Assembly: GCA_950295325.1 (NCBI GenBank)
Contig: OX485808.1
Location: forward strand, 28,230,527-28,294,526
DNA length: 64,000 bases
Direction: 5' to 3'
From: Polytrichum commune
Taxonomy: Eukaryota; Streptophyta; Polytrichopsida; Polytrichales; Polytrichaceae
Shown piece by piece: positions 11,249 to 23,102 of this stretch; the first letter of the stretch is position 1, and every line of letters starts with the position of its first letter. A program made the translations under genes and the position numbers. The notes under the pieces were generated by a model. It saw only the letters and a list, made by a program, of their open reading frames with translations, searched no databases and had not been told where the DNA came from.

Positions 11249-11897
11249 ATTTCATCACGGAATTAGCAATGTCATTTGATGGTTGGCGCCACGAAGAGCC
11301 ACGAAGGCCACACATTAGTAAACTTGAAGTGAACTTCAAGATGGATTCAAATATCATTAACAGATTGAACTAAAAAGCGACATTGGTAGTTAGTATCCCT
11401 TTAACAACGTCCACATACGTTCCTCATTGGCACACTTGCATGCGAGATAATAGAGCAATGTTCTAGGGTTTAGGGTTTAGGGGAGACAAATAAATAATTT
11501 TATTCATCACGACAATGGCCTCAAGCCTTGGAAACCCTTTCATAATTGTAGCCTCCAAATGGCCCAAACCCCACCTAAATAGGTTTACACTTGAAAGCAT
11601 TGAATGGAGTTAAAATATTTGTTAAAATATACCGTCATGACACTTGAAAAAATTAATGTGGCCGCCACCCTTCCTCCCAACGGCGTATGTCATATCCACA
11701 CAAGACAAAAAAAAAAAGATTAAATATCATAGACTAAGTCATATGACGGCTGGGGTATCAGAGGGGCATTGAAAGATGCGCATTTTCTACTATAAAAAAA
11801 AACGGGGAATTATGTCAGGAGGTTTGAAATAACCTCTGCAGGAGAACAAGGCGGGAAAGACATCCAATGAGGAAGTCCGAGAAACGGAGGTGGATAG

Positions 11898-11903
11898 TAT
11901 AAA
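11898..11903 (+). promoter_or_regulatory. TATA box for the DUF7869-type gene
   Basis: TAGTATAAAGGGA, about 30 bp before a pyrimidine-rich start region (TTTTTTGCTCTTCTCCCACTC). It faces right, opposite to the TATA at 9059, so the two genes are divergent. Confidence 0.5.
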
Positions 11904-12167
11904 GGGACGCACCCCCCAAAAGTCTGTCATTTTTTGCTCTTCTCCCACTCTTGAATTCGTAGAGAGAAGTCTTAGTCGGAGCTATACTTCAAAGTTCGTG
12001 CATGCTGCCGTTCATTAGCACTTATCCACAGCATGCAAGTTCATGAGCACCTACCCACAGCATGGAAGCCCACCGTGAACTTTGCAATGAGCTCAAAAAC
12101 AACACATTTCGGATTATCCGCCGCATTATCCGCCGGATTTTGAGGATTTTAGTGTGACTCTTATCAG

Positions 12168-13138
12168 GTTTGGGTCGGTCGACCCAAACCCCTCCGCTAC
12201 TGTGGGCGGGTTTCAGCCTGACCCTGATCAGGTTTGGGTCGGTCGACCCAAACCCCTCCGCTACTGTGGGCGGGTTTCAGCCTGACCCTGATCAGGTTTG
12301 GGTCGGTCGACCCAAACCCCTCCACTAGTGTGGGCGGGTTCCAGCCTGATCCAAACCTATCCCCTCGTGAGGCAGGTACTAGAGTGGACAAGGAGCCCAT
12401 CCTGGCCCTCAAGGTTTGGGTCGGTCGACCCAAACCTATACCCTCCTGAGGCAGGTACTATGGTGGACACGGAGTCCATCTTGCCCCTCAAGGTTTGGGT
12501 CAGTCGACCGAAACCTTTACTCTCATGAGGCAGGTACTAGGGTGGACACGGAGTCCATCCTGCCCCTCAAAGTTTGGGTCGGTCGACCCAAACCTATCCC
12601 CTCGTGAGGCAAGGTCTAGAGTGGACAAGGAGCCCATCCTGGCCCTCAAGGTTTGGGTCGGTCGACCCAAACCTATCCCCTCGTGAGGCAGGGTCTAGAG
12701 TGGACAAGGAGCCCATCCAGGCCCTCAAGGTTTGGGTCGGTCGACCCAAACCTATACGCTCATGAGGCAGGTACTAGGGTGGACACGGAGTCCATCCTGC
12801 CCCTCAAGGTTTGGGTCGGTCGACCCAAACCTATACCCTCATGAGGCAGGTACTAGGGTGGACACGGAGTCCATCTTACCCCTCAAGGTTTGGGTCGGTC
12901 GACCCAAACCTTATCCCACAGTGGGCATGTACTAGGTTTGACACATCCCATTGCCCTTACATAATTTGGGACGGTCTACCCAATCCATCCCCACTGTTTG
13001 GGTGCTCTCTGTTATGAGCCTGAACCCATCTTGCGAAAAGGTTTGGGTCGCTCGACCCAATTTATCCCCACTGTTTGGATGGAGTCTGGATGACCATGAT
13101 CCCATCGTGCCACAAGGTTTGGGTAGGTCGACCCAAAC
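12168..13138. repeat. Palindrome arrays in the leader intron of the DUF7869-type gene
   Basis: Three 64-bp units (palindromes at 12168, 12232, 12296), then seven units spaced exactly 79 bp (12414, 12493, 12572, 12651, 12730, 12809, 12888), then three looser copies at about 12962, 13041 and 13117. The core is GTTTGGGTCG, GT or similar, CGACCCAAAC, the same as in the ParB-like gene, but the spacers are unrelated to those at 6163-6411. Each palindrome starts AGGTTTGGG on both strands, weakly donor-like. The array lies between the TATA box at 11898 and an acceptor at about 13346, so it is probably spliced out. The many short frames with MGRSTQT-like starts are a by-product of the repeat. Confidence 0.95.
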
Positions 13139-13351
13139 CCAAACCCACCGTGTGGATGGGCTCTAAATGATAGTGTGTCCACTGGCCAACCCAAACCTTT
13201 ACAAAACCAATGGCATAGCATTCATATGAACATGTATGAACACTGTGTATTTGCAATATTGTTTATATAAGATGGTTTTTGTATTATTCGATTGGAACCT
13301 ACAATTTTTGTGGTTTCTTGATAAGGTTCAATGTTCATGTGTGTAGGCAGA

Positions 13352-16300
13352 ATGAATGGGTTTAGTGAAAGAGGGGATTGGTCATCTGAAGATATGGCCA
13401 CTTGGCCATCTGCATCTGAGGATGAGATAGACATTGTCGGGGAGGATACTTTGGCTGACAGTGCAGATGAAGATCATTTGGATTTACCTTCGCCTTCCGT
13501 ACCGCAATGTCCCATTGCTGAATGTACGGGACTCTCAAGGGCTTCATGGGTGAATTTGGAGGTGGTACTTCTTAATGACAGTGGAGTTGTTGTGGCGGAG
13601 GGGATTTGTCGCAACACCCATCCACAAGATTGCATTGATGAAAACCCGCTTGGCACCGAGGACGTTGGGGTTGTCATATTGGAGTCGCTCGTTCATTCCG
13701 AGGTGGATCCCACTCATAGGTTCTCCCTCCGGAGGTGGCCATTGAGGAATGTCACGATTGATGGAGTTAGTTTGTGTGAACATGAGCAACGACACTTGCA
13801 AATCCAAAAAGAGCAGCAATCAAACATGTGGCCACGCAAGGGTCAAAGAAAGTACGATACATTGGCACGTCCTGCTCCGTCTGCAACTGATTGTAAACGT
13901 CAAAGGTTGCTCGGGGAGGAGTCCATTAGAGAAGTTGCCATAAAGGATTGTTGTGTGCATCGTTGTTGCCAATTGTTTCCCCGGGATAAATTGTTGGCCA
14001 TCCACGAAGAAATGTGGCTTGGTGATTTCCGTCTAAGATCCACCAAAAAACTTGATGTGCATAGGGCGATACATGTGAATGGGGCGGGTCGCAAGGTCAT
14101 CACCATTGAGAGCATAGACGTGTGTTGCAAGGCATGGTACACCATTCATGGTGTGTCGAAAGCGGACTTTTATAGACAAACTGCTTATGCCAAGGAAGGC
14201 CGCCGGTCCCGTCACCATGGGAACGTGGGTTTAAAGAAACCTAGGGAAGCAACAAGGCAAGCAACGGCCACTCTAGCAACCATAATTGTCCCACTTGCCG
14301 ATGCAATGCCGCACAAAACACGCACACTCACAACTGGTGAAAAGGTTGTGGAGAAAGTTCTTTCCACAGGCACAAAATGGAAAGACATATTGTTGGATGT
14401 AAATGCAGTTGGGGAGAAGATTGGGTTGGAGCCAATTTCATCGTCAAAATTGAGTGCAATCAAGAAAGCAAACTTTAGCGAATACATTACAAAAAGACGA
14501 GGGGACAAATTTGCAAGGTGCTCTAATTGCGAGAAGTTGAAGCGCCTTCGGGATGCACACACGATGGGTACCGAGTCGTTTGCAGTGCATCAATTGAACT
14601 ATTTCAAGCACGTAAACATGCAAGAGGCACACCGTAATTGTCGCGCACCTCTCCATGAGGAGTGGCCGAAACACCATGGGCACAAGGGGGACCCCGGAGT
14701 GACACCCGGGACTTATGGCGCCGTTGGTGAGAGGGCCCAAGTGATCCTAGTGTGGGTGAGGGCCCCAGGCGTTGGGAACGCCTCCCACCCATAAAGACTA
14801 GGAGGCATGAGGGTGAGGCCATGAGCTATGCGTAGCTCATGGCGTGGTGATTCTAGAATGCTCAAGATCACCTCAATCGGAGGTGTGAGCTAGGAGTTAT
14901 GGCCATTTGAGTGGGGTGCTGTCCCGGGACAGCGCCCTGGTACAGCAGTGCCTGGGAGTGATTCCCGGGACTGCCAAGGTTCAAACAGGCATAACTTCCT
15001 CAAGACTTGCCCGAATGGGGCAAGCGAGGAGTCCATCGGCATCTACGTGAAGCGTAGATGAGGATGGAGTGGTTGGTTGTTATGATCAGACATCATACAA
15101 GGAAGTTATGATGGTCTGAAGCTGCTGGGGGGGGGGGGGTTCTAGGCCCAGCAGCTAAGGGAAAATGTCCACTTGGCCCCAACTCTTGGTAGAGAGACAA
15201 GAGGTTGGTTGGCGGTGGGGTAGGGGCTCCGTGTAGAGTCCTAGAGGCTTATATGGGTGAGGTGGTGTGGCCTCACCCACCCGAGGCCGAACGGCACGGC
15301 CTCCATGGGCATTGGCCCAATGTGAGGCCATAGTTGCCTAGTATGGTTCGGGATGTTGTAGTGTTGCTCCGGCAACGCGATGATCAACATGGGATTGGAC
15401 TTCCATGGATGGAAGTCCACATCTAGGAATGGGTTAACGATTAAGGGGTGAGTCCCGAAAGCAAAGTAGGAGGGTTGGTTCCCTCCTATGAACTATTGGT
15501 CCGGGGTAAGAGGAGCTATCCATTAGCATGGCGGAATGCAAAGGGTTAGCGCTCGTAACCTTTGCTAGAAACGAAAATTGGCAAGATTATTAAGGGACCT
15601 AGCAAGGGTTGCGACAGTAATGATTACTACACAAATAGAGCGTTGTCCATCTCCAGGCCCTTGGAAGTTCTTACGGTCATCCATGACAAAATGGACCATG
15701 CCAAGACAGCCTCCCCATGTTTTGCAAAACGAATTAAGGCTACGGATGGGTTTTTTAAGTTGCATGTATCGGTTACAGGTGATCTTCGAAACAATGTTGA
15801 CATACCCTAAATATTGTTGTATTTTATTATGTGATGTACTTGAGAACATTGATTCATTCAAAACGATTTAGACATACATAGATACTAATCACTTTGGGTT
15901 GGCATTGTAGGAATGATTGCACATGGACACGGTGATGTCAAGTTTGCCCATTATGCTCTTGATTTGTATCCAGCAGATTCAAACCACACGATAGGGTCAT
16001 TTGCAAGGCTTTTGCGTGATTTAGAGAAACCGCCAACCTATTCTTCAGGATTGTTATTTGAAAATACGGGTTCAACACCTTTATATGAAGCAGTGATGGA
16101 TGGAAAAGATGTATGCTTGCATTCGTTGCCCGAACCACCCAGTGAACCCGTGATAGCCAAGAAGTTGCCCCCCACTTTGCATGTCCAATTGGACAATTGT
16201 GCCAAGGACAATAAAAGTAGATATGTATTTGCATATTGGTCGTTGTTGGTTGCGAAAGGCATTTTCAAGGAGGTTTTTGTGTCCTTCCTATTGGTAGGCC

Positions 16301-17397
16301 ACACGCACGACGATATTGATGCATCTTTTGGACAGTGGAGCATGAAGTTGCGGGAGGAGGATTTTCCTACAATCCCGTTATTGATGAAGTCGTACATGAA
16401 TTTGGAGAACGTTCCCGTCATCCCCCATATGATTGAGGAGGTGCCAGACTTCAAGGCATTTATAGAACCTTATATTCGAAGTGGAGCTCATCGATTGATT
16501 GGCCATACGAAGGCACAACAATTCCGGTTCTACATGCGTGACGATGGTGTCCCGGCCATGCAATACAAGTTGTTGTGCACGACACAAGACTGGAGCCCGC
16601 CAGAGGGTCTCCTTGTGTGGTGCGTGGATGCGGATGGGAAGACCATGTTACCGGATGGAGAGCCTAGGCCTTGCAAGCCAATAGCCATGAAGAATTTGGA
16701 GGATATTTTGAAAGGTATATCAGGCTTCATTCAATATTGGGAGAGTTTGAAGATAGCGGATGTTGGCGGATCATGTTGGCATCGTTATGGGAGTTGGATA
16801 CATTATTGGACACGTGTTCGTGCGGCCTTGGCAGACCTCCACCAAGATAGCCCTCATACTTTGAGGCACGGATTTTGGCCACAAACTCGTATCGATGTAC
16901 AAGCTTCGGAGGCTAGTCTTTTGAGTAATGGAGAGGTTCGTGAGGAGTTTGATATGGACGACCATTACGTTGGGCCTGCTAGTCAACGTCCCCCACCATC
17001 TTTCCGCATTGCAGTGGATTGTCATGAAGGTTATATGCTCATTTTGCGTCCTGGAGATGAGACATATGCAAAGCCAGTGTGGGTGGCAAGAGCTTTGTCC
17101 AATCCAAATTTTGTATCTTCCAGCCCTCATTTTCGACAAATACAAGTAGAGTACTACCGACCGACAGCACGGAATGAAGATGTTGTTCGGCATTATACAG
17201 TCTGGGATACAAACCAACACTTTCGGTGGAAGGTGGATTCTGAGCACGGTCCATCTTGGGTAGATACAGATTTCATATTCATAGCATGGAAACCACGGAA
17301 AAATCATAGTGGATCAATGTCCATCCCTCAAAAGTACATAACTTTTGCAAAAGACAACCTTGCTCGGATCGCAGAAGAAGCAACCCACGTTGAATGA
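13352..17397 (+). CDS. DUF7869-type protein (putative RNase H-like, transposase-related), split by a solo LTR
   Basis: Start ATG at 13352 directly follows an acceptor (GTGTAG, GCAG). Exon 1 runs 13352-15778 with the solo LTR 14639-15616 inside; outside the LTR the frame is continuous and in phase (stop-free from RDAHTMGTE through IHDKMDHAKTA). Donor ACAG/GTGATC at 15778; acceptor TTGTAG at 15910; exon 2 is 15911-17397. The family signature is clear: VTGMIAHGHGD, LHVQLDNCAKDNKSRYVFA, and VGHTHDDIDASFG. A Cys pair (CSNCEKLKRLRD) precedes. The Asp residues in QLDNC and THDDID fit an RNase H-like active site, but that is inference. Apart from the LTR I see no stop or frameshift, so inactivation is recent. 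It may be a transposase of an undescribed element or a domesticated copy. Lineage knowledge: such genes are common in non-flowering plants. Confidence 0.8.
14639..15616 (+). mobile_element. Solo LTR (978 bp) with target duplication GTAAT
   Basis: Same family as 1918-2892, plus orientation. GTAAT at 14634-14638 and 15617-15621. Inserted in the coding exon of the DUF7869-type gene; after insertion translation runs into the LTR and stops at 14794. A G run at 15127-15139 sits where other copies have one or two fewer bases. Confidence 0.95.
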
Positions 17398-17942
17398 GAA
17401 GTTGGTAGGATTGTGTTAGCATGATTATAGTGTAAACAGTAATTCGACGAATATATATTACTCATATGTGTGCTCCTCAAACTTGGGGCAAAGTTTGGGT
17501 AGAACTTGCGAATGCTATATTGTTTGGGGTTGGATGAATATCCATTTACTATATTTCAATACAATTGTGAAGTTTATTTTTTTATTAAATTTGGAACTAA
17601 ATTTTCCATTGAAGAAATATGCATTTATTGCATGCACTTTGTATGTTGCAATGTCTATATTTTATTGACCATGCTAATAATAGAAATCATTTTATATGTT
17701 TCTTGGGTGAAACTAGTTTGGAGTGCTCTACCCAAAGTGTTTTTGTTGATGAGGTTGGTGTTGAGTGCTCTACCATATGTGCTTATGTCCACACATAATA
17801 GATTTGGGATATTAGAACATATAATATATTTGAGATTGTTCGCAATATAGTTTCGGAACACGGAATGTTGTTTGATCCATATATTAATTTGAGACTAGAG
17901 AAAGTCTCAATTTAACGAATATAGTGTTTAATACCATGTCGA
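17398..17942. other. 3' flank of the DUF7869-type gene, no gene seen
   Basis: AT-rich. A half-copy of the palindrome (AAGTTTGGGTAG) occurs at about 17491. No long or familiar frame. Confidence 0.6.
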
Positions 17943-18665
17943 GGTATTAGTCACATTAGGCACAACATTATAAAATCTTACAGAACTCTCACACCTTGAG
18001 GCCTAAGTTTGTGATATTTTTTTCCATAGTTAGTATATCAAGGAAGTTTCAATTTTGCAAGTTTCTACGGTCATTTGATATATATTTTTAATTTTTTTTT
18101 AATTTTTATTCGCTTTAAATTCAATTTCAAATTGAGAAATCGTTAAAATGGTGCACTACGTGTTGGAGTGTGTTGGTTTTTGTCATGGTAATGATAGGAA
18201 TGTTTCACATGCAAATTCATATACAATACAGTAAGATTAGGGAAGATTTTATAATGTTGTGCCTAATGTGACTAATACCATGCCGAGGTATTAGTCACAT
18301 TAGGCACAACATTATAAAATCTTACAGAACTCTCACACCTTGAGGCCTAAGTTTGTGATACTTTTTTCCATAGTTAGTATATCAAGGAAGTTTCAATTTT
18401 GCAAGTTTCTACGGTCATTTGATATTTTGTTTTATTTTTTTATTTTTATTCGCTTTAAATTCAATTTCAAATTGAGAAATCGTTAAAATGGTGCACTACG
18501 TGTTGGAGTGTGTTGGTTTTGGTCATGGTAATGATAGGAATGTTTCACATGCAAATTCATATACAATACAGTAAGATTAGGGAAGATTTTATAATGTTGT
18601 GCCTAATGTGACTAATACCATGTCGAGGTATTAGTCACATTAGGCACAACATTATAAAATTTTAC
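17943..18665. mobile_element. Head-to-tail MITE pair plus a third terminal repeat
   Basis: Units 17943-18279 and 18287-18619, about 95% alike by eye, each with ~34-bp terminal inverted repeats starting GGTATTAGTCACATTAGGC and ending in the reverse complement. A third left terminal repeat begins at 18627. Copies are separated by the same 7 bp, ATG(T/C)CGA, and that heptamer with a trace of another right end (TTTAATACC) also precedes the first copy. No coding capacity. Confidence 0.85.
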
Positions 18666-18689
18666 AAAACTCTCAATTGTCTTCATAGT

Positions 18690-19023
18690 GTTAGAATACT
18701 AAATGTCAACTCTAACACTATTTGTACCAATTAGTAACTTTGAATATTTACAAAAGCGCATTTAGTGTTAGATGACATTTTTTGTAGATCTTCAAATGAA
18801 GAATTGGAGGTAGAATATGAGAGCCTTATAGAAAATGTAATATGCTAGGAATTTGATATTACAAAAATTTAAACTTAATGGAACACAACTTTGATAATGC
18901 AAAATAAAGACAAAGGGAATTCTAACACTAATTGTACTTTCAAGTAACATTTAGTGTTTTGGGTAACTATTGGCTCTAATACTAATCTTCATCTAACACT
19001 AATCAACCTATTTAGTGTAGTGA
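18690..19023 (+). mobile_element. Diverged CACTA-like MITE
   Basis: Repeated AACACTA/TAGTGTT blocks and an end reading CCTATTTAGTGTAGTGAG, like the right end of the intact MITE at 57069-57395. The left end is blurred. Confidence 0.5.
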
Positions 19024-20402
19024 GGTGATAAGTTATAGTTTACTATAGTTGTTCTTCAAGTTGTTAACTATGGCGAGCCATCTCAATCCACCAAACCGGT
19101 AGTCACGTGTATGCGATTCCAACCAATTAATCCGCGACATAAGGCACGCAGGTCTTACTCGGTTAATCGGCATGAGGGTTGAAATTTATCAAATTCCTAC
19201 TTTGCCAAAGTCTCTCTTGCGTACTTCTTCTCCCACCAGCGGTGGGCCTTTGGCCCCAAGCGGCTCGTTTTGGTTTATTTTTAAAACTTTATGTTATGTA
19301 ATACATGACTTCATGATAGATACCCCGAATTTCTTATTCTTCGTTTGTTTTTATACTTCGCTCAATGCTTTTCCCACTCCCTTATTAGTACTTTTATTTT
19401 CTTTTTTATTTTAAACTTTGGTTTTGAATATGTGTTTCATATTAGTTTTCTTCTAGTTAGAGTCATATTTGTTTTTCATAATTTCCCTTCATATCCCCAC
19501 TCCTTTATTTATTTTTCTTTCTCTTGTGTATTTTTTTGGTATTTTATTTTTATTCTGTATTAGATATCATTAGTCTTATTTATAGATAGATTACTTTCCT
19601 AATCTCAATTGACTTCTCCGTGTGTCTCCGTTTTGGATTTTGATTACGTATTACGTATTACACACCAACTTCTTTGATATTTAATTTACCTCGTTTCATC
19701 AAATTTATCCATATCGTTCAATTTCAACCCTAAACCCCACCCCCTTGTTTGTTTGTGTGTTTGTGTGTTTGTGTGTTTGTGTTTGTGTGTGTGTGTGTGT
19801 GTTTTTTTTTTTGGGGTTTAGGCTATGTATAGCATAGTACAAATTGTCGACATTAATTCATTACTGTCCCTATTGTCCTTTAAGTTCTTTTTTTTGTATT
19901 CTATTTCCCACGCATAGCACTGCCCTAAGTTTAAGAGGAAAAATGCATAAATACAAACGGTATACACGGTATACAGAGACTGTGTGTGCAGAATTGCATT
20001 GTTCTCCCCAAACCCCTTTCTACGGGTTCATATTCCCTACGGTGCGATGCGCCGAATGCACTACATAGACGTCGGCTACGAACATGGCTCGTCGTCCTCG
20101 TGGAAACCCACTGCCACAATACAACGATGATCACCGCCATTCCTACCTCAATCGCTGAACGTATAGCATCCTTCAGACCCTGCCGCACTACGAGGACATC
20201 ATCGTGTCCGAAGCTCTCCTACATCTGAAATCACACACAGAGAGGACCTTAGTAGATATTCGTTACGGGGCACGCGCGTCAAAAGGTATAGATAAGCTGC
20301 ACAACAGGCACATGATTGCATGCACTACCGCACTACAGCTGCAGGACAAGCTACATGCCTACAACATTCTGCAACTTTTGGGAGCACAAGCAGTAACTAG
20401 CA
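19024..20402. other. Gene-poor interval with a GT microsatellite
   Basis: T-rich. 19741-19815 is a (TTTGTGTG)n/(GT)n run ending in a T/G homopolymer. A short block near 19225-19270 (CCCACCAGCGGTGGGCCTTT...CCCCAAGCGGCTCG) resembles 38072-38102, probably a shared dead repeat. From about 19900 the base composition becomes GC-richer as the 3' flank of the Ulp1-type gene begins. Confidence 0.5.
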
Positions 20403-23102
20403 TTACAGAACCGTACAACTTACCCCATTTACCCAATCCCGGGAATTCACCGACGTCTCCTTTAAAAATGACCACAGCTTTCCAATGTAGCTAGCCACGT
20501 AAAAACCACATGACCAACCGTCCGGTTGTTGCGGACAGTGAGCATGAGTCCAAGATCCAATAGACGCCGCGGTTCTCCACTCATTTGTTCCCGGTCGGTA
20601 GTCATTCACAATACACCACATTTTCGCCAAGGCCTCGTGGAGGCGCTGTGGTCCATGGAAGTTGGGATTCATAACAGAACCGGAATCGAACTTATAGAAA
20701 CCTTCGTTGGAGATCACGGCCAAGCTCCAATGGTGAAGGTCCAATCTCGGGACGAGAAGTGTCTTACCCTTATAGCCCCTGACATACGAATGCTCCCGGT
20801 AGAAACACTGTAGAGCATGTAGTGCGCTTGTTCGGTCAATGAGGGATCTCAACGAAACTGCGAACTCGGTTTTGCATATGATCGTTTCCAGGGGTGCATC
20901 GTTCTGCATCCAAGCGGAGAACCAGTCCATGAGGGGAGGATTCAGCCCAATTCCCCCACGATCTAGAATTTCCAAGTCAGGGTCAGGTTTCAGCCTCACA
21001 GTGTCTTCATCGAAGAAGAAGTCCAAGTACCCTCGTAGGACATGGTCACCTTCACGAGCTATCCGTTCCATGGACACATTGAATAAACTGCAATGATAAA
21101 AGAATCCTCGTTTATTTAAGCGCAAAATACATAAACCCATAGAAGTCCACTGCGAACAGTTTGTTCTACAAACCCTGCACTACAGTATTCACCAAAAGCT
21201 AGGTTTTCAAATTGTCTACAATATAAAAAGGACAATGCAAATTATTCTATTGCCGCGGTATTTACAAGTAGAGGAATCGAGGGGCTGCTCTACCTACTGG
21301 ATGTAACAAACACTTTCGAAACTCGCCCGTGCACTACATCAGTGCCAGTGACGTCTTGCACGGGGGCTCCATCTCTATCGGAGTCGCAACCCTCGTCGCC
21401 ACCTGATCCGATAATCTGGTACATCTCTTCGTTCTCCGGTAGTGCAGAAGTGTTTTTCAATGCATGCACTATATCATGGCCGTAGTCGTCCCCTCCCCGC
21501 CCAAAATTCAATCGGCGGACTGGAATACAGAGGGAAACTGGCGTTGGGCCGAGTCTTAACTGAAGATGTCCCGGCGTTTTCCTATACCACAGATTAGAAC
21601 CTCCTTCTAGCACAACCGGCGCGGGATGTCTTATATGCTCAGAGAGTAGGCAACGCTCCCTCTCACCGGACACCGCATCTGGAGATATCTCGATGTGCGT
21701 CCAGTCCAACTGGAGCTGAAATTGAGAGCCAACGATCTGCGACAATTGTGGGATCTCCAAGTGATCTAAATTCACAAGACTACCGGTATCAGTAGGAGGA
21801 ACCTGGTCCCCAGCCGGGTATCCCAACATCTTGAAGGCCATGGCTTGTTCCTTGCCGTGGAGCTCGGTGAGTGCATCTACGACCTTCTCAACGTACGGTC
21901 TCAAATCCTCAGATGGTGGGGCATGGTTTTCCGATCCTATCATTGCCCAGCTGATGTCAATGTTCTCCCTTACAATTAAAACCTTTGAAAAAACCTGACA
22001 ACAGCCGATACAAAGAACAGACCTAGGCCGTGAGTTCAGACAAACGACTTCAGGATCTGCACTACATACACATCGACGAATTAAGAAAACAACAAATTTC
22101 GGGATGTAACATGTAGAATCCGACGAGCCCAAAATTCTGGGATGCAATAATGCTTACCTCGTCACACTGAACCCTTAAATTAGGGCTCGGACTCTCCTGG
22201 GCAGCGTTGCACTACAAACCAGCCAATTCCTCTTTGTGTTCGGAAACCCGATGCAGATCTACGATAGCCCGTCTCAAAATTCGCTTTAGAAATGCTTCGA
22301 TCTTCAGTAGAACTTCCTCTTGATGCCAACCTTTGAAACCCATTAACGCCACTGTGTCGGACGAACAACAATGCAACGGTTCTTGGGTTCTCCTGAAGGT
22401 ACATGGGAAATACGTGAATCCTATGTCCTCCATATCCCGTGCACAAACGCATAGGCGTTGTGACTCCCGTTGATCCACAGCTATCTCTAGGAGCTTCGCC
22501 CGTGTCATGCCTTTGATGGGGTGAGCGAGTAGCAAACCACGACCATACATCAGTCGGGTATACAACTTCAGGGCCCGCACCACATGGGGGCATTCAAATT
22601 CCAATGAAGATCTATTGTCCCCAACCTCCTCTCGCATAACTCTTATAACCTCTTCCAATTCAGCCTCTGTGTGCTTCCAGGGCCGTTGAGGGCCGGACGC
22701 GAGCGGGTCTCTAATAAGAGCTTGGAACAGAGGTGACCAGCCCCACAGGTTTTCCTCCTCTTCATAGTAATGTTGTCGACAATCGTACTGCTCCATTGCG
22801 TTTTTAATATACGAGTTTCGAGCATCTTCTAACTGAGCCGCCACTCTTTCCTCGAACGCGGCAACCTGGACCAAGTGCTTCAAATACGACTCTAGCCCCC
22901 GAAGTTCTGCCTCCCGGCCCGCAGTGTCCTGCACTGGAGCATAAGGGTTCCACGAGCTCGTTGCACGGTGGACTGATGCCAGAATGTTCTCTTCGACCTG
23001 TTCTCTCGTCGCAGTGCTCTGAGTTCGCAGTAGTCACGATTATTAGGTCGGCATACTGAGACAGGATGAAACATTATCAATTTCAGAAGCATTTGCACTA
23101 CA
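20057..23102 (-). repeat. Six scattered copies of the nonamer TGTAGTGCA
   Basis: Exact copies (plus-strand TGCACTACA) at 20057, 21176, 21330, 22058, 22208 and 23094, all in the same orientation; near copies at 20321, 20329 and 24573. Three fall in presumed introns, one in an exon, one in the 3' flank, and the one at 22208 supplies the in-frame TAG. Some resemble 3' splice sites (TGTAGTGCAG). Confidence 0.7.

Larger units (their letters stand above)
9068..11890. other. Intergenic region between the two divergent genes
   Basis: No supported gene. 9068-9300 is GC-rich promoter-proximal sequence. The rest is AT-rich and holds interstitial telomere motifs, MITE copies and a weak direct repeat: about 10070-10210 resembles 11325-11465, sharing GAACTAAAAAG and CACACTTG blocks. 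Confidence 0.6.

Noticed and set aside
12168-12935. Regular 22-bp repeats with even spacing, at first sight like a CRISPR array
   Set aside because: The spacers are copies of each other, the repeat is a perfect palindrome, the setting is a plant gene, and no cas-like gene exists.
12197-13017. Stack of ~63-aa frames starting MGRSTQT, each offset by 79 bp
   Set aside because: They are readings of the tandem palindrome array in one phase, overlap each other, and lie in a probable intron.
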